This document shows, one piece after another, positions 6,756-14,741 of a stretch of 39,015 bases of DNA. The stretch is taken from NCBI GenBank assembly GCA_963644855.1, contig CAVIQL010000024.1, forward strand, positions 1 to 39,015, in the 5' to 3' direction. The notes beneath the pieces were generated by a model, which was given only the letters and a program-made list of their open reading frames with translations, was not told the origin of the DNA and did not search any database. How positions within the stretch are numbered: the first letter of the stretch is position 1; every line of letters starts with the position of its first letter. The position numbers and the translations under genes are program-made. This stretch comes from UBA6398 sp963644855 (GTDB lineage Bacteria > Bacteroidota > Bacteroidia > Bacteroidales > Bacteroidaceae).

Positions 6756-7687
6756 ACGAAGCTGGGGTAGGCTATTCTTCTTGCTTCTCCGTTGAAACAC
6801 TTTGCCAGGCTTGCTGTTGTTTGTGTTACGGCTATCATTAGTGGACTTCGTTTATCGTTTATCTTTACGTCGATGACTGGTATTTGCAGGAGTTTGCGCT
6901 TTAAGTTTGTTGTTAGTTCTTCGATGTTTTCACTTGAATTTATTATGCCTGCAACTATTTGGTCTACGAAAGGGCGGTAGGGTTCCATTATGTCGTCGGC
7001 AAGGCAGTAATCGTTGTATTTGTTGTGGTGGAAGATGCCGTAAATGGGTAGAAGTCCGCTGGCTACAAGTGCTCGGGCTACTACTGCGCGAAGTATGGCG
7101 TAACCATAGTTGAGAAGGTTGTTGGGCGGACTTTCTTCTTTTCCCCGGATAAAATTTGGGTGGGTAGGGAAGATGTTTCTCCAATAATACACGGCGGCTT
7201 GTGCTTCGCAGTTGTCGGAATCTCCGCTTTTTACTTCGTTTGCTATTCGTCTTAGATTTTTTGCTATTTGTCCTGTTTGCTTCTCGAGCAGTGTGGCTTG
7301 GTTTTCTATCTTTGCTTTGATGGTTTGCTGCCACAATTGTTTTTTTAATGGTTGCGAAGCTTCGATTTGTTTTCTGAACCGTTCGTTTTGCGTGGTGTTG
7401 CCTTGTAATGGCAGGAGCATTCCTGTGGGCATGCGCTTGTCGTTGCAGGTGATTAGGGCTACGGTGTTGTCAAGTAGCGCAGCAATGAGGGCTTGAGTGA
7501 TGGTGATTTGCTTGTGGTCGAGTATTACTACTCCAATGTCTTCTATTGGTATGGTTTTTACGGCCTCTGCCTTGATGACATCGGAGACGTTTTTGCTTTT
7601 TTCCACTTCGGGCAATTTGATTACCAGTTGCTTGTTGCTTAGCGACAGGTAGGAGGGGTTTCCGAAATATAGGGTCTTTTTTATCAT
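6752..7687 (-). CDS. cas1: Type II CRISPR-associated endonuclease Cas1
   Basis: Catalytic subunit of the Cas1-Cas2 spacer integrase. The 311 residues comprise an N-terminal beta domain (about 1-85, MIKKTLYFGNPSYLSL) and a C-terminal helical catalytic domain. Likely metal ligands are E161 (EAQAAVYYW), H220 (GIFHHNKYN) and E235 in DDIMEPYRPFVD. The start ATG at 7687 overlaps the cas9 stop by 4 bp (ATGA), and its own stop overlaps the cas2 start in the same way, so all three are probably translated from one mRNA. There is no csn2 or cas4, which fits subtype II-C. Confidence 0.97.
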   Translation of the reverse strand: MIKKTLYFGNPSYLSLSNKQLVIKLPEVEKSKNVSDVIKAEAVKTIPIEDIGVVILDHKQITITQALIAALLDNTVALITCNDKRMPTGMLLPLQGNTTQNERFRKQIEASQPLKKQLWQQTIKAKIENQATLLEKQTGQIAKNLRRIANEVKSGDSDNCEAQAAVYYWRNIFPTHPNFIRGKEESPPNNLLNYGYAILRAVVARALVASGLLPIYGIFHHNKYNDYCLADDIMEPYRPFVDQIVAGIINSSENIEELTTNLKRKLLQIPVIDVKINDKRSPLMIAVTQTTASLAKCFNGEARRIAYPSFV

Positions 7688-10600
7688 GGGTTCAATTGTT
7701 TATAGGTTTTGACTATACGTCCAAGACGGTCTACTTCGATTTTCTCACATTCTTTCTTGACAAAGATATCTTCCAATGATTTTTCCGCTTTGTTTAGAGG
7801 ACCAAGTTCGTATTTGTTGTGGATAGGCGAAGCCCAGGTTTCTGGAATAAAATAGCATGAACTTTCTGTACATGATACCATTTTGTAGATGTTGCGCCCT
7901 GGTTCTGCTCCTGGTAGATATACCAAATCGTTTGGCGAAAGGGTGAATAGTAATTTGCGTCCGTCTTCTTTGACTTCTTCTGCTACGTTAAGATGATTTT
8001 TGAGCCTTTCGATGGCAACGTTGAGTGGTATGCTTTCGAACGAACGCTCGCCTGATTCGTTGATATAGATGGCAAAGAAAAGGTTGGTGCCTTTGTCTGC
8101 CTCTACATAGCTTTTGTTTTTGCAGCCGACTTCACCTATAGGGAATTTCATGCCGAGGCTTTCTGTTTTTCTCACTTTATAGATTGGCTTATGGTCTTTG
8201 CCGTCGTTCAGTTCTTTGATGTTTTCGTTCATAGCTACAATTCCTTCGGGTGAGAATGCTGTTTCGGGATGTTGTTTGCCTTGGGCGTCATCGTATTTCT
8301 TAAGATGGGCAAGCATAATCTTCTTGATGCCGCTGTCGGAAATCGTTTCGATTTTCTTGGAATCGAAAGTCTCGTCAATGGCTACTCTTGTTGCAGAAAT
8401 AGCGTCTTTTGTTCCCGTGTAGTGATAGATGGCTACTTTTGAGACGTCTTTTCCGTTTAGTTTATATTTCCTGTCCTTGAAATACCTTACAAATAGTTTT
8501 TTGTCGAATTTATGGTATCTTTCTATGAGACTTGCGATTTCTTTTCGCAGTTCACGGTCAACGATGTGTTGCCAATCGCCTATGGCATCAGCCAATTTAA
8601 CTTGTTTTGTTTGTTGTAGGCTTACGAATCCAGAAACGGTGGCCTTGTGCATAGACTTTCGGATTGCCCAGCCGTCGCCTTTTGTTTGGTGATCTACAAT
8701 CTTTTTGCCGTTTACGTAGTGGGTGTAATAGTTGTTTGCCTTGGTGATGATGCGCAGGTTTTGTTTGAAACTGACGATGATGTTGTTGAGCTCGGTTGCT
8801 ACGTCTTGTGTGAAGTTGTCCCAAGGTTTATTGAACCTCCATATATAGTTGCCTCGGTCGTCAGTTTTTACCTTGGTGCATAATAGATGTTTGAGGTCGT
8901 ATCTTTCTTTGTCTTTAGAGGATAAGGCAGCTATATTGTTCAGATAGTTTATAATGCTTCGAGTTGTGCAGGCAATTATAATGGCATCCATGGCGTGGTG
9001 GCGATGATCAATTCGTTTCTTACTGAATCCAACCGACAACTCCAACGGAATGTTTATTTGGAAATAGCGTTTACCCTCTTCGTTTACCCATTGGCCATAG
9101 TTGGTAGTACCGCTTTTTTTATTGAGACGATCAAAACGTGGAGATACGATATTGTTCCATACATCATTGATGCCCCATTCACGCTTCAGCCTATCGGTAA
9201 TACTACCATTGGTAGCAATCACATGTTTGGAGGTTGCTTCTTGTTCTCCGTCTTCTCTTACAAGACACGACAGAATGCTGAGCATCTTTCGACTCATATA
9301 TCTACTGTCGTTGAGTTGTCGCTGTACAAATCCTTCGGGAATGTCATCGAGCAAAAGTCTTTTCATTTTTGCGTGGTTGTGTGAGTAGTGTTTCTCCACA
9401 AAGTCTTCGTATTGTTGCTTATCCAAAATTTTAAACTTACCATTGATGATACTTCCTCCTTTTTTCGTGATGAATTCGTGGGCAAGCATACGGTCTTTCT
9501 CTTGGTTAACTTCTTTTTCACAGATTACTTTATTGGAGAGTGAATCATCGAAATATCTGGATTGCGGTATGATATGTTCAATCTCGTATTCAGATGTAAA
9601 AAGTTTGGACAAGGATATAGGTTGACCAGTGTAGGGTGATTTGTATTTTTGTTCCAACCACATCTTGTATTTCTGTACGTCTGCTTGCTTAATATGTACG
9701 GTTTTTGAATCGCCAAGATCTTTCATTATTCTCTGTATATCTTCGTTAGCTTCCACAGTTGGGTCGGATAGAACACAGTTTTCGTATATTTTCAGAGTCT
9801 CGATCTGACTTGGAGAGTACGGTCTAACGTTTTCGATATGGTATTCGGGGTTGGCAAACTCTTGCAGCAAAGCACGAATTCTAAGATTGGTATGCTCGTT
9901 CTCTGCATTTCTCATGCTGTCTTTCCTTCTACTTTCTGCATCTTTCTTTAGGTCGTGTCCCATTTCAACGTGTACTTCGTCTATTTTACCATATGTTTTC
10001 CATATGTCTCTTACCACTCGTAGAGTTTCTCCTATTACTTTCTCTACAATTGGGTTGCGAAGTGAATGTTGTTTAAGGTTGGTTTTAAGGTAAAGGTCGA
10101 TATCTTCGGGCTTTTCCCATTTGATTATTTCAGATGCTTCAGAATGACGGTTGTATATGGTATAGCATGCTTCCCAAAGCGATAACCCTTGGAAATCACT
10201 GATATTATGTTTGTCGGCAAGTTTTTCTCTAGTTCGGTTAGAAATAGTTTTGTCGTCTACGGCATCAATAATGTTGTTGATTTTTACAAGTGTCTTGGAG
10301 TCGATGCTGTTTTCGTCCCAAAGCCTTCCCATGCGCATTAGTGGTAGCAGGCGTTTAATAGCTTTTTCAGAATAGGCACCATAGTCTTTGCTTTCGGGAG
10401 AGTATTGCTTGAACTTACAAACAAATTCTTCCTCAGTGTATCCGTTTTTGCTGGCAAATTTGGACAGAGCCTTTTGACACATTATAGGGTCGTCTACAGA
10501 GTATAGAATATGCCAAAGGTCAATATAGTTGACCTTGTCCTCGTTGGATTTTTTCAAGTTTTGAAGTCGTTTCGTTATTTCATATATTGTAGGGCAACAT

Positions 10601-12180
10601 GGGTATGACTTGTCTTCTACATAATTCCAACGATAGTCTTTGATAGTCTTGGCTATGCCGAATGGCTTGTATTTAAGCAACTGTTCTTGGTTTATTTCTT
10701 TCTTTTCCCGCAGCCATTCGAATAAGTTGCATACATCGTTTGGACATGTAAGGAATTGATTTGTTACATCATAGTCAACTTCGAGTTTCCCGTTGATATT
10801 TGCTTTCTTCTTGTAGATACGTAGGTTGTGTAAGAATTGCCACAGTCTGAACTCTTCGTAGAGTGGGTGAGACTTAGGTATACATTTGATTGGACGAGAT
10901 TGGAGGTTGTTTTCCTTATCTTTGAAATGGTAGGATTCTAACGGGCAGTTGGCTATCAGACTCTTCTTACTTTTCAAAGGGCGTTGGTAGAAAATGATAT
11001 CATCGATGAAAAGGTTGGTAAAGTTGCCCGCTTGGAGCGATTCACCGTGGGCTTCATTGTTTCTGTAAAGTTCGCGTATGCAAGCTTGATAGAGATTAGA
11101 GTCATTCAACTCGGGTATGAATTCCTTTTGTTTTTCCAAGATGAGACGCAGTTCTTCTTTATAAAATCGGCGCTCGATGGTATGAATTAGTTTACCCCTC
11201 ACTTTGATGTTAGGGTCAGCCAAAATGTGCTCGTAGATATAAGTACCGACTGTTTGATGGCTATCTGATATGTTTTTCTCTGTGCGAGTTTTTATCAAAG
11301 TCCAGTCTTCTTCGCTTGGTGTGCTTATTGTTATCCTTGGCACACCTTCTTTGTCTTTCTTTACGTTTCCTTCTTTATCTATGAAGGTAGTAACAACAGC
11401 TTCAACCTTGTTGCCAACTTGTTGAGGTGGAATAGTGGAGGTAGCTTTCTTTATGGCACCATTGTCATATGTAATCTGATACCAATTGTATCCGTTTTTC
11501 TTTGTATTGGGGCCAAGTTCTTCTACCTTTGTTACTTCAATTATCTTATATTCTTTGGTTTTAGTATCTGTCGATTCTTTATCCTCTGTTCCATTTGTGT
11601 CGTCCATACCTCTGAGTTGGTAGTATCCTCGTTTAGTGTTGAAGTTAAGTATAATCCATGCCAATTCTTCCTTTGTGATAGGTTCGGTAAGTGCTTTCTT
11701 ACGCAGATAGTAGATGGTCCAGTCGTATGGTACTTTTCTACCATTGCTTACAAGTTGTGGCTGATGCTCTCTGAAATCGTGGAGCATCTCGCTAAACGAA
11801 TCTTGAAATAGAAACGAGTTTTTCCCGTTAGCGTCTTTGTAGTATGGCAGCAATGGTTCGCTATGATTCTTGAATTTCCCCAAATGATCTTTGAAATCGA
11901 TTTGTGCTTCGAAAGATAGGGGCAAAAAATTCATGGTGTGTAGAACACGTAATAATCTTTCGCGTCTAAGGTTGGCTCGTTCATACAATCTGCGTGTGCC
12001 TCTAAATCCTCTCCGTTCCGAAGCGGCTGATTTTAGATTGCCTTTTTCGAAATCGCCTATTGTGGCAGCATCCATGGGAATAATGCGGCTGCCTGCTTTA
12101 ATGATGATGTTTTCATCGGTATCGACCAATGCCCAACCTATACTATTTGTTCCTAAATCCAGACCTAATATTTTACTCAT
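7684..12180 (-). CDS. cas9: Type II-C CRISPR RNA-guided endonuclease Cas9
   Basis: RNA-guided DNA nuclease of 1498 residues, within the large size class typical of Bacteroidota. Visible parts: RuvC-I ILGLDLGTNSIGWA with D8; Arg-rich bridge helix at about 56-78; RuvC-II EVHVEMGHDL with E739; HNH motif YEIEHIIPQSRYFDDSLSNK with H869 and probable N892 (E868 where SpCas9 has D839); RuvC-III RHHAMDA with H1062 and D1065; and a long C-terminal PAM-interacting region. All nuclease residues are intact, so it should be active. It is the first gene of the cas operon; the tracrRNA is divergent from it, 90 bp upstream. No frameshift is seen. Confidence 0.98.
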   Translation of the reverse strand: MSKILGLDLGTNSIGWALVDTDENIIIKAGSRIIPMDAATIGDFEKGNLKSAASERRGFRGTRRLYERANLRRERLLRVLHTMNFLPLSFEAQIDFKDHLGKFKNHSEPLLPYYKDANGKNSFLFQDSFSEMLHDFREHQPQLVSNGRKVPYDWTIYYLRKKALTEPITKEELAWIILNFNTKRGYYQLRGMDDTNGTEDKESTDTKTKEYKIIEVTKVEELGPNTKKNGYNWYQITYDNGAIKKATSTIPPQQVGNKVEAVVTTFIDKEGNVKKDKEGVPRITISTPSEEDWTLIKTRTEKNISDSHQTVGTYIYEHILADPNIKVRGKLIHTIERRFYKEELRLILEKQKEFIPELNDSNLYQACIRELYRNNEAHGESLQAGNFTNLFIDDIIFYQRPLKSKKSLIANCPLESYHFKDKENNLQSRPIKCIPKSHPLYEEFRLWQFLHNLRIYKKKANINGKLEVDYDVTNQFLTCPNDVCNLFEWLREKKEINQEQLLKYKPFGIAKTIKDYRWNYVEDKSYPCCPTIYEITKRLQNLKKSNEDKVNYIDLWHILYSVDDPIMCQKALSKFASKNGYTEEEFVCKFKQYSPESKDYGAYSEKAIKRLLPLMRMGRLWDENSIDSKTLVKINNIIDAVDDKTISNRTREKLADKHNISDFQGLSLWEACYTIYNRHSEASEIIKWEKPEDIDLYLKTNLKQHSLRNPIVEKVIGETLRVVRDIWKTYGKIDEVHVEMGHDLKKDAESRRKDSMRNAENEHTNLRIRALLQEFANPEYHIENVRPYSPSQIETLKIYENCVLSDPTVEANEDIQRIMKDLGDSKTVHIKQADVQKYKMWLEQKYKSPYTGQPISLSKLFTSEYEIEHIIPQSRYFDDSLSNKVICEKEVNQEKDRMLAHEFITKKGGSIINGKFKILDKQQYEDFVEKHYSHNHAKMKRLLLDDIPEGFVQRQLNDSRYMSRKMLSILSCLVREDGEQEATSKHVIATNGSITDRLKREWGINDVWNNIVSPRFDRLNKKSGTTNYGQWVNEEGKRYFQINIPLELSVGFSKKRIDHRHHAMDAIIIACTTRSIINYLNNIAALSSKDKERYDLKHLLCTKVKTDDRGNYIWRFNKPWDNFTQDVATELNNIIVSFKQNLRIITKANNYYTHYVNGKKIVDHQTKGDGWAIRKSMHKATVSGFVSLQQTKQVKLADAIGDWQHIVDRELRKEIASLIERYHKFDKKLFVRYFKDRKYKLNGKDVSKVAIYHYTGTKDAISATRVAIDETFDSKKIETISDSGIKKIMLAHLKKYDDAQGKQHPETAFSPEGIVAMNENIKELNDGKDHKPIYKVRKTESLGMKFPIGEVGCKNKSYVEADKGTNLFFAIYINESGERSFESIPLNVAIERLKNHLNVAEEVKEDGRKLLFTLSPNDLVYLPGAEPGRNIYKMVSCTESSCYFIPETWASPIHNKYELGPLNKAEKSLEDIFVKKECEKIEVDRLGRIVKTYKQLNP

Positions 12181-12205
12181 GATATTATTTTTTTGTCGTT
12201 ATTTG

Positions 12206-12213
12206 CGAATTTA
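12206..12213 (-). promoter_or_regulatory. Possible -7 box for the cas operon
   Basis: Read on the - strand this is TAAATTCG, a TAnnTTCG variant of the Bacteroidota -7 element. It would start transcription about 20 nt before the cas9 ATG. I find no -33 TTTG at the right distance, so the call is weak. Confidence 0.3.
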
Positions 12214-12256
12214 GTAAAAAACATCATAAGTATTAGGTTCTTATAGAGAAAGTTTT

Positions 12257-12264
12257 TATATTTG
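12257..12264 (+). promoter_or_regulatory. -7 box of the tracrRNA promoter
   Basis: TATATTTG matches TAnnTTTG exactly. The expected start, 5-7 nt downstream, coincides with the first base able to pair with the CRISPR repeat (12270). The -33 position holds only TTAG (12233-12236), a poor match. Confidence 0.6.
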
Positions 12265-12269
12265 CAGAG

Positions 12270-12343
12270 ATTTTATAGCTAATCACAATAAGGATTATTC
12301 CGTTGTGAATAACATTATGGGCGGGGAGACTCGCCCTCTTTTT
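12270..12343 (+). ncRNA. tracrRNA
   Basis: Trans-activating RNA, about 74 nt, divergent from cas9. Bases 12276-12288 are perfectly complementary to repeat positions 2-14. After one mismatch, 12270-12274 pair with repeat positions 16-20, giving an anti-repeat of about 19 nt. A nexus-like segment (AAGGATTATTCCGTTGTGAA) follows, then a terminator hairpin GGGCGG / TCGCCC (12319-12324 with 12331-12336) and a T-run. It pairs with the + strand repeat, which fixes the direction of the crRNAs. The ends are inferred from sequence. Confidence 0.85.
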
Positions 12344-12466
12344 ATTTTCCTTTGTTTTTCAGCAACTAATTCCAGTAACAATGAGCAAAGGCACACATTT
12401 TACCGGACTGCAAAATTTGGGTATGCCAAGTTATCTTTGAGAAGGCATATTCGGCTAAAACAAAAA

Positions 12467-12499
12467 ACTCTTGCTTTTCAATTAAGCAAGAGTCTTTTT
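12467..12499. terminator. Bidirectional terminator between the tracrRNA and dnaA
   Basis: A perfect 10-bp stem ACTCTTGCTT / AAGCAAGAGT (12467-12476 and 12484-12493) is flanked by an A-run on the left and a T-run on the right. It can stop dnaA transcription from the right and any tracrRNA read-through from the left. Confidence 0.85.
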
Positions 12500-12561
12500 T
12501 ATATGTTCAACACTTGTTGTCTTTACAACTTATGTGGTGGTTTTGCTAATGATTTATTTGC

Positions 12562-13956
12562 TCAAAGATTTGCTTCTATATTTTCCAAATCTTTTCTGAA
12601 AAGTTTGTCGGTGTCTATTTTGTGCTCCACAACGGAACATGAGTGCAACACTGTGGAGTGGTCGCGTTTTCCTATTACGTTTCCGATTCTCGAATACGAC
12701 ATGCCTGTATGTTTCTGAACGAGATACATACACACTTGTCGGGCTTGGGCTATGCGTTGTTTGCGAGAAACCGAGCAAATTTCTTTGGTGGAAACATCAT
12801 AAAACTTTGCTACCTTTTCTAATATCCTGTCAACCGAAATTGTTTTGTCTTTCTGTTTCACGGAGCGAGCAACAACGCGTTTGGTCAGCTCCATATCTAC
12901 ATCAGAATTGTAAACAACAGAATAAGCAAGTATTGCGTTTAGCACACCTTCTAAATCGCGGATATTTTCCGAAGCGTTTTCTGCTATATAATTCACTACT
13001 TCTTTCGGGAAATTCAATCCGTTGCGTTTGATTTTGCTTTGAAGTATTTTCTTAGCTAATTTAACGTCCGGCTTTTGAAGTTCGGCAACAAGTCCCCACT
13101 TGAAACGTGTGAGCAAACGCTCTTCAATATCTTCGAGTTCCACAGCAGGACGATCGCTTGTCATTATTAATTGATGCTGCGTTTGTTGCAGATGGTTGAA
13201 TATATGGAAGAATGCGTCTTGTGTGCCTTTGCGTGATGCGCCCGACAGTTCTTGTATGTCGTCGATTATGAGAACGTCGATGCTTTGATAGAAATGAATG
13301 AAATCATTGCGCAAATTACGGCGCGAAGCATCGCCATATTGAACAAGAAATAGGTGTGCGGATATATATAATACGCGTTTTGTAGGGTCGGACTCCTTTA
13401 TTCTGTTGCCAATAGCGTTTACAAGGTGGGTTTTGCCCACTCCCGATTGTCCGTATATAAACAATGGGTTAAAAGGGTTCTGTCCCGGTTTGTCGGCTAT
13501 CGACATTCCTATGCTGCGTGGCAGTTTGTTTGCATCGCCTTCAATAAAAGTATCGAATGTATACTCCGGATTTAGGCGAGAGTCGAGTTCTTGCGGAGCA
13601 TTTCCTTTTAGTGCGTTGATAGGGTCGGGCGTTTGGTTTCCCCTAATTTCTTTTTGGGGAGATTTTATGCCTCCTTCTTCATTCCCGTATAGATTGTTTT
13701 CGGAATCGACTTGTATTTGGTAGCCAATTTTTAGGTCTTTCCCAAATTCGCGCCGTATAGCTGCCTTGACAATGCTTATATAATGTTCCTCTATGTACTC
13801 GCAAACAAAACGCGACGGCACACAGAGTGTAATCTTGTCGTTCTTGATACCTTCAAATACAATGGTGGTGAAGAAAGTACGGAAAGTACTCTCCTCGATG
13901 TTGTGCTTGATAAAATCAAGACACCTATTCCATCTTTCTTTGAAGTTTTCAGTCAT
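12562..13956 (-). CDS. dnaA: Chromosomal replication initiator protein DnaA
   Basis: AAA+ ATPase that binds DnaA boxes and opens the origin. The 464 residues show domain I (about 1-80, DnaB/partner binding, beginning MTENFKERWNRCLDFIK), a variable linker (about 85-130), the AAA+ core with Walker A GQSGVGKT (169-176), Walker B VLIIDD (228-233) and LLTRFKWGL (Arg in the box VII region), and the C-terminal DNA-binding domain with the signature GKRDHSTVLH (429-438). The length is normal. It is a single-gene unit with its own promoter (14107-14138) and a strong terminator. I see no DnaA-box cluster beside it, so the origin need not be here. Confidence 0.97.
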   Translation of the reverse strand: MTENFKERWNRCLDFIKHNIEESTFRTFFTTIVFEGIKNDKITLCVPSRFVCEYIEEHYISIVKAAIRREFGKDLKIGYQIQVDSENNLYGNEEGGIKSPQKEIRGNQTPDPINALKGNAPQELDSRLNPEYTFDTFIEGDANKLPRSIGMSIADKPGQNPFNPLFIYGQSGVGKTHLVNAIGNRIKESDPTKRVLYISAHLFLVQYGDASRRNLRNDFIHFYQSIDVLIIDDIQELSGASRKGTQDAFFHIFNHLQQTQHQLIMTSDRPAVELEDIEERLLTRFKWGLVAELQKPDVKLAKKILQSKIKRNGLNFPKEVVNYIAENASENIRDLEGVLNAILAYSVVYNSDVDMELTKRVVARSVKQKDKTISVDRILEKVAKFYDVSTKEICSVSRKQRIAQARQVCMYLVQKHTGMSYSRIGNVIGKRDHSTVLHSCSVVEHKIDTDKLFRKDLENIEANL

Positions 13957-14106
13957 GTCGATTTACAATTTAATCACGATGTTGTTGGCAGCAAACTATG
14001 CTATCACTACCTTCGTTTAGATCAGAACGACAGTGATTTCTATGTGTGTTTTACAGGAGAGTATTGATATACCGGAAGCCTGTTTTTTACCACTAAACAA
14101 CCTTTG

Positions 14107-14138
14107 CAAAGTTGGGAAAAAATATTATTATGAGCAAA
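14107..14138 (-). promoter_or_regulatory. Probable dnaA promoter
   Basis: On the - strand, TTTG (14138-14135) is followed after 20 bp by CAACTTTG (14114-14107), one mismatch from TAnnTTTG. The start would be near 14100, giving a leader of about 145 nt before dnaA. Confidence 0.65.
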
Positions 14139-14507
14139 ACAAATGTTGGTGTTCGAATTTCTGATAGAGGTAATGTGCTAAAAGTTTTGCCGTTATAAAA
14201 ACAAATGGAAACATGCTTGCTTGTTTTTCAAAACCACTGATATTAAGGGTTAAAGTAATTTGAAACAAAACCAGCGAGACATGATTGCTTTTTTATTGCC
14301 GTGTGTAATTCGGTAAGAAACAAATGCTTAATAATTGTCAAAATAAATTTCAAGCTGTCGTCTTTGGGAAAAACGATTTTTATAATCATTACAAATTTCA
14401 TAGCGCCCAGTTATTTTTCTTTCGCCAGCCATTGTAGCCAATTTAATCTGCTGACTTTTGAAGCCTGTTATGCCAAGCAAAAAAAGCATATTTGAAGTGG
14501 CAAAAAT

Positions 14508-14570
14508 AATATCAGACCTTTTTTAAAAAAGGTCTGATATTATTTAAAAAAGGTCCGATATTATTTCAAC
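14508..14570. repeat. 21-bp tandem repeat, locus 3, with a perfect 34-bp palindrome
   Basis: Three 21-bp units at 14508-14528, 14529-14549 and 14550-14570. The first two make a perfect 34-bp palindrome (14508-14541) with 11-bp arms AATATCAGACC / GGTCTGATATT around TTTTTTAAAAAA. The third repeats the GGTCCGATATT arm. It sits about 100 bp upstream of the operon's -7 box. Confidence 0.88.
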
Positions 14571-14672
14571 GATAAACCATGTTGTAAATTCCAGGTATTT
14601 TCCAACAACATTAGCATTGTAGTTGAATGGTATAATGTGCCGTAGAAGTGAAAGGGTATAGAAAATATTTCG

Positions 14673-14680
14673 TAAATTTG
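14673..14680 (+). promoter_or_regulatory. -7 box, probable promoter of the cytoskeletal operon
   Basis: TAAATTTG is an exact TAnnTTTG, 62 bp upstream of the ATG at 14742. The -33 element is poor (only GTG at a 22-bp gap), so the promoter may be weak or need an activator; the palindromic repeats upstream are candidate sites. Confidence 0.5.
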
Positions 14681-14741
14681 CAATCAACCAAATGAATTCC
14701 ACATATTATAGTGTACTGAAACAAAATCAGCCTTCCTTTTA

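Larger units (their letters stand above)
13957..14741. other. Gene-poor 785-bp region between dnaA and the cytoskeletal operon
   Basis: It contains the dnaA promoter (14107-14138, - strand), a + strand promoter-like pair TTG (13985-13987) N20 TACCTTCG (14008-14015), a possible 40-codon Cys-rich reading frame (14042-14164) with no other support, the 21-bp repeats (14508-14570) and a -7 box at 14673. The rest is A/T-rich. No clear TTATCCACA-type boxes are visible, so I do not call an origin. Confidence 0.6.

Noticed and set aside
8995..9384. Open frames on the strand opposite cas9 (several over 80 codons)
   Set aside because: They are shadows of the 1498-codon cas9 frame, which has all its catalytic motifs intact.
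14301..14495. 64-codon frame before the 21-bp repeats
   Set aside because: Biased A/T-rich composition, no promoter or conserved motif, probably chance.
13957..14741. Replication origin next to dnaA
   Set aside because: No cluster of TTATCCACA-like boxes or unwinding element could be recognised; dnaA is often not at the origin in Bacteroidota.
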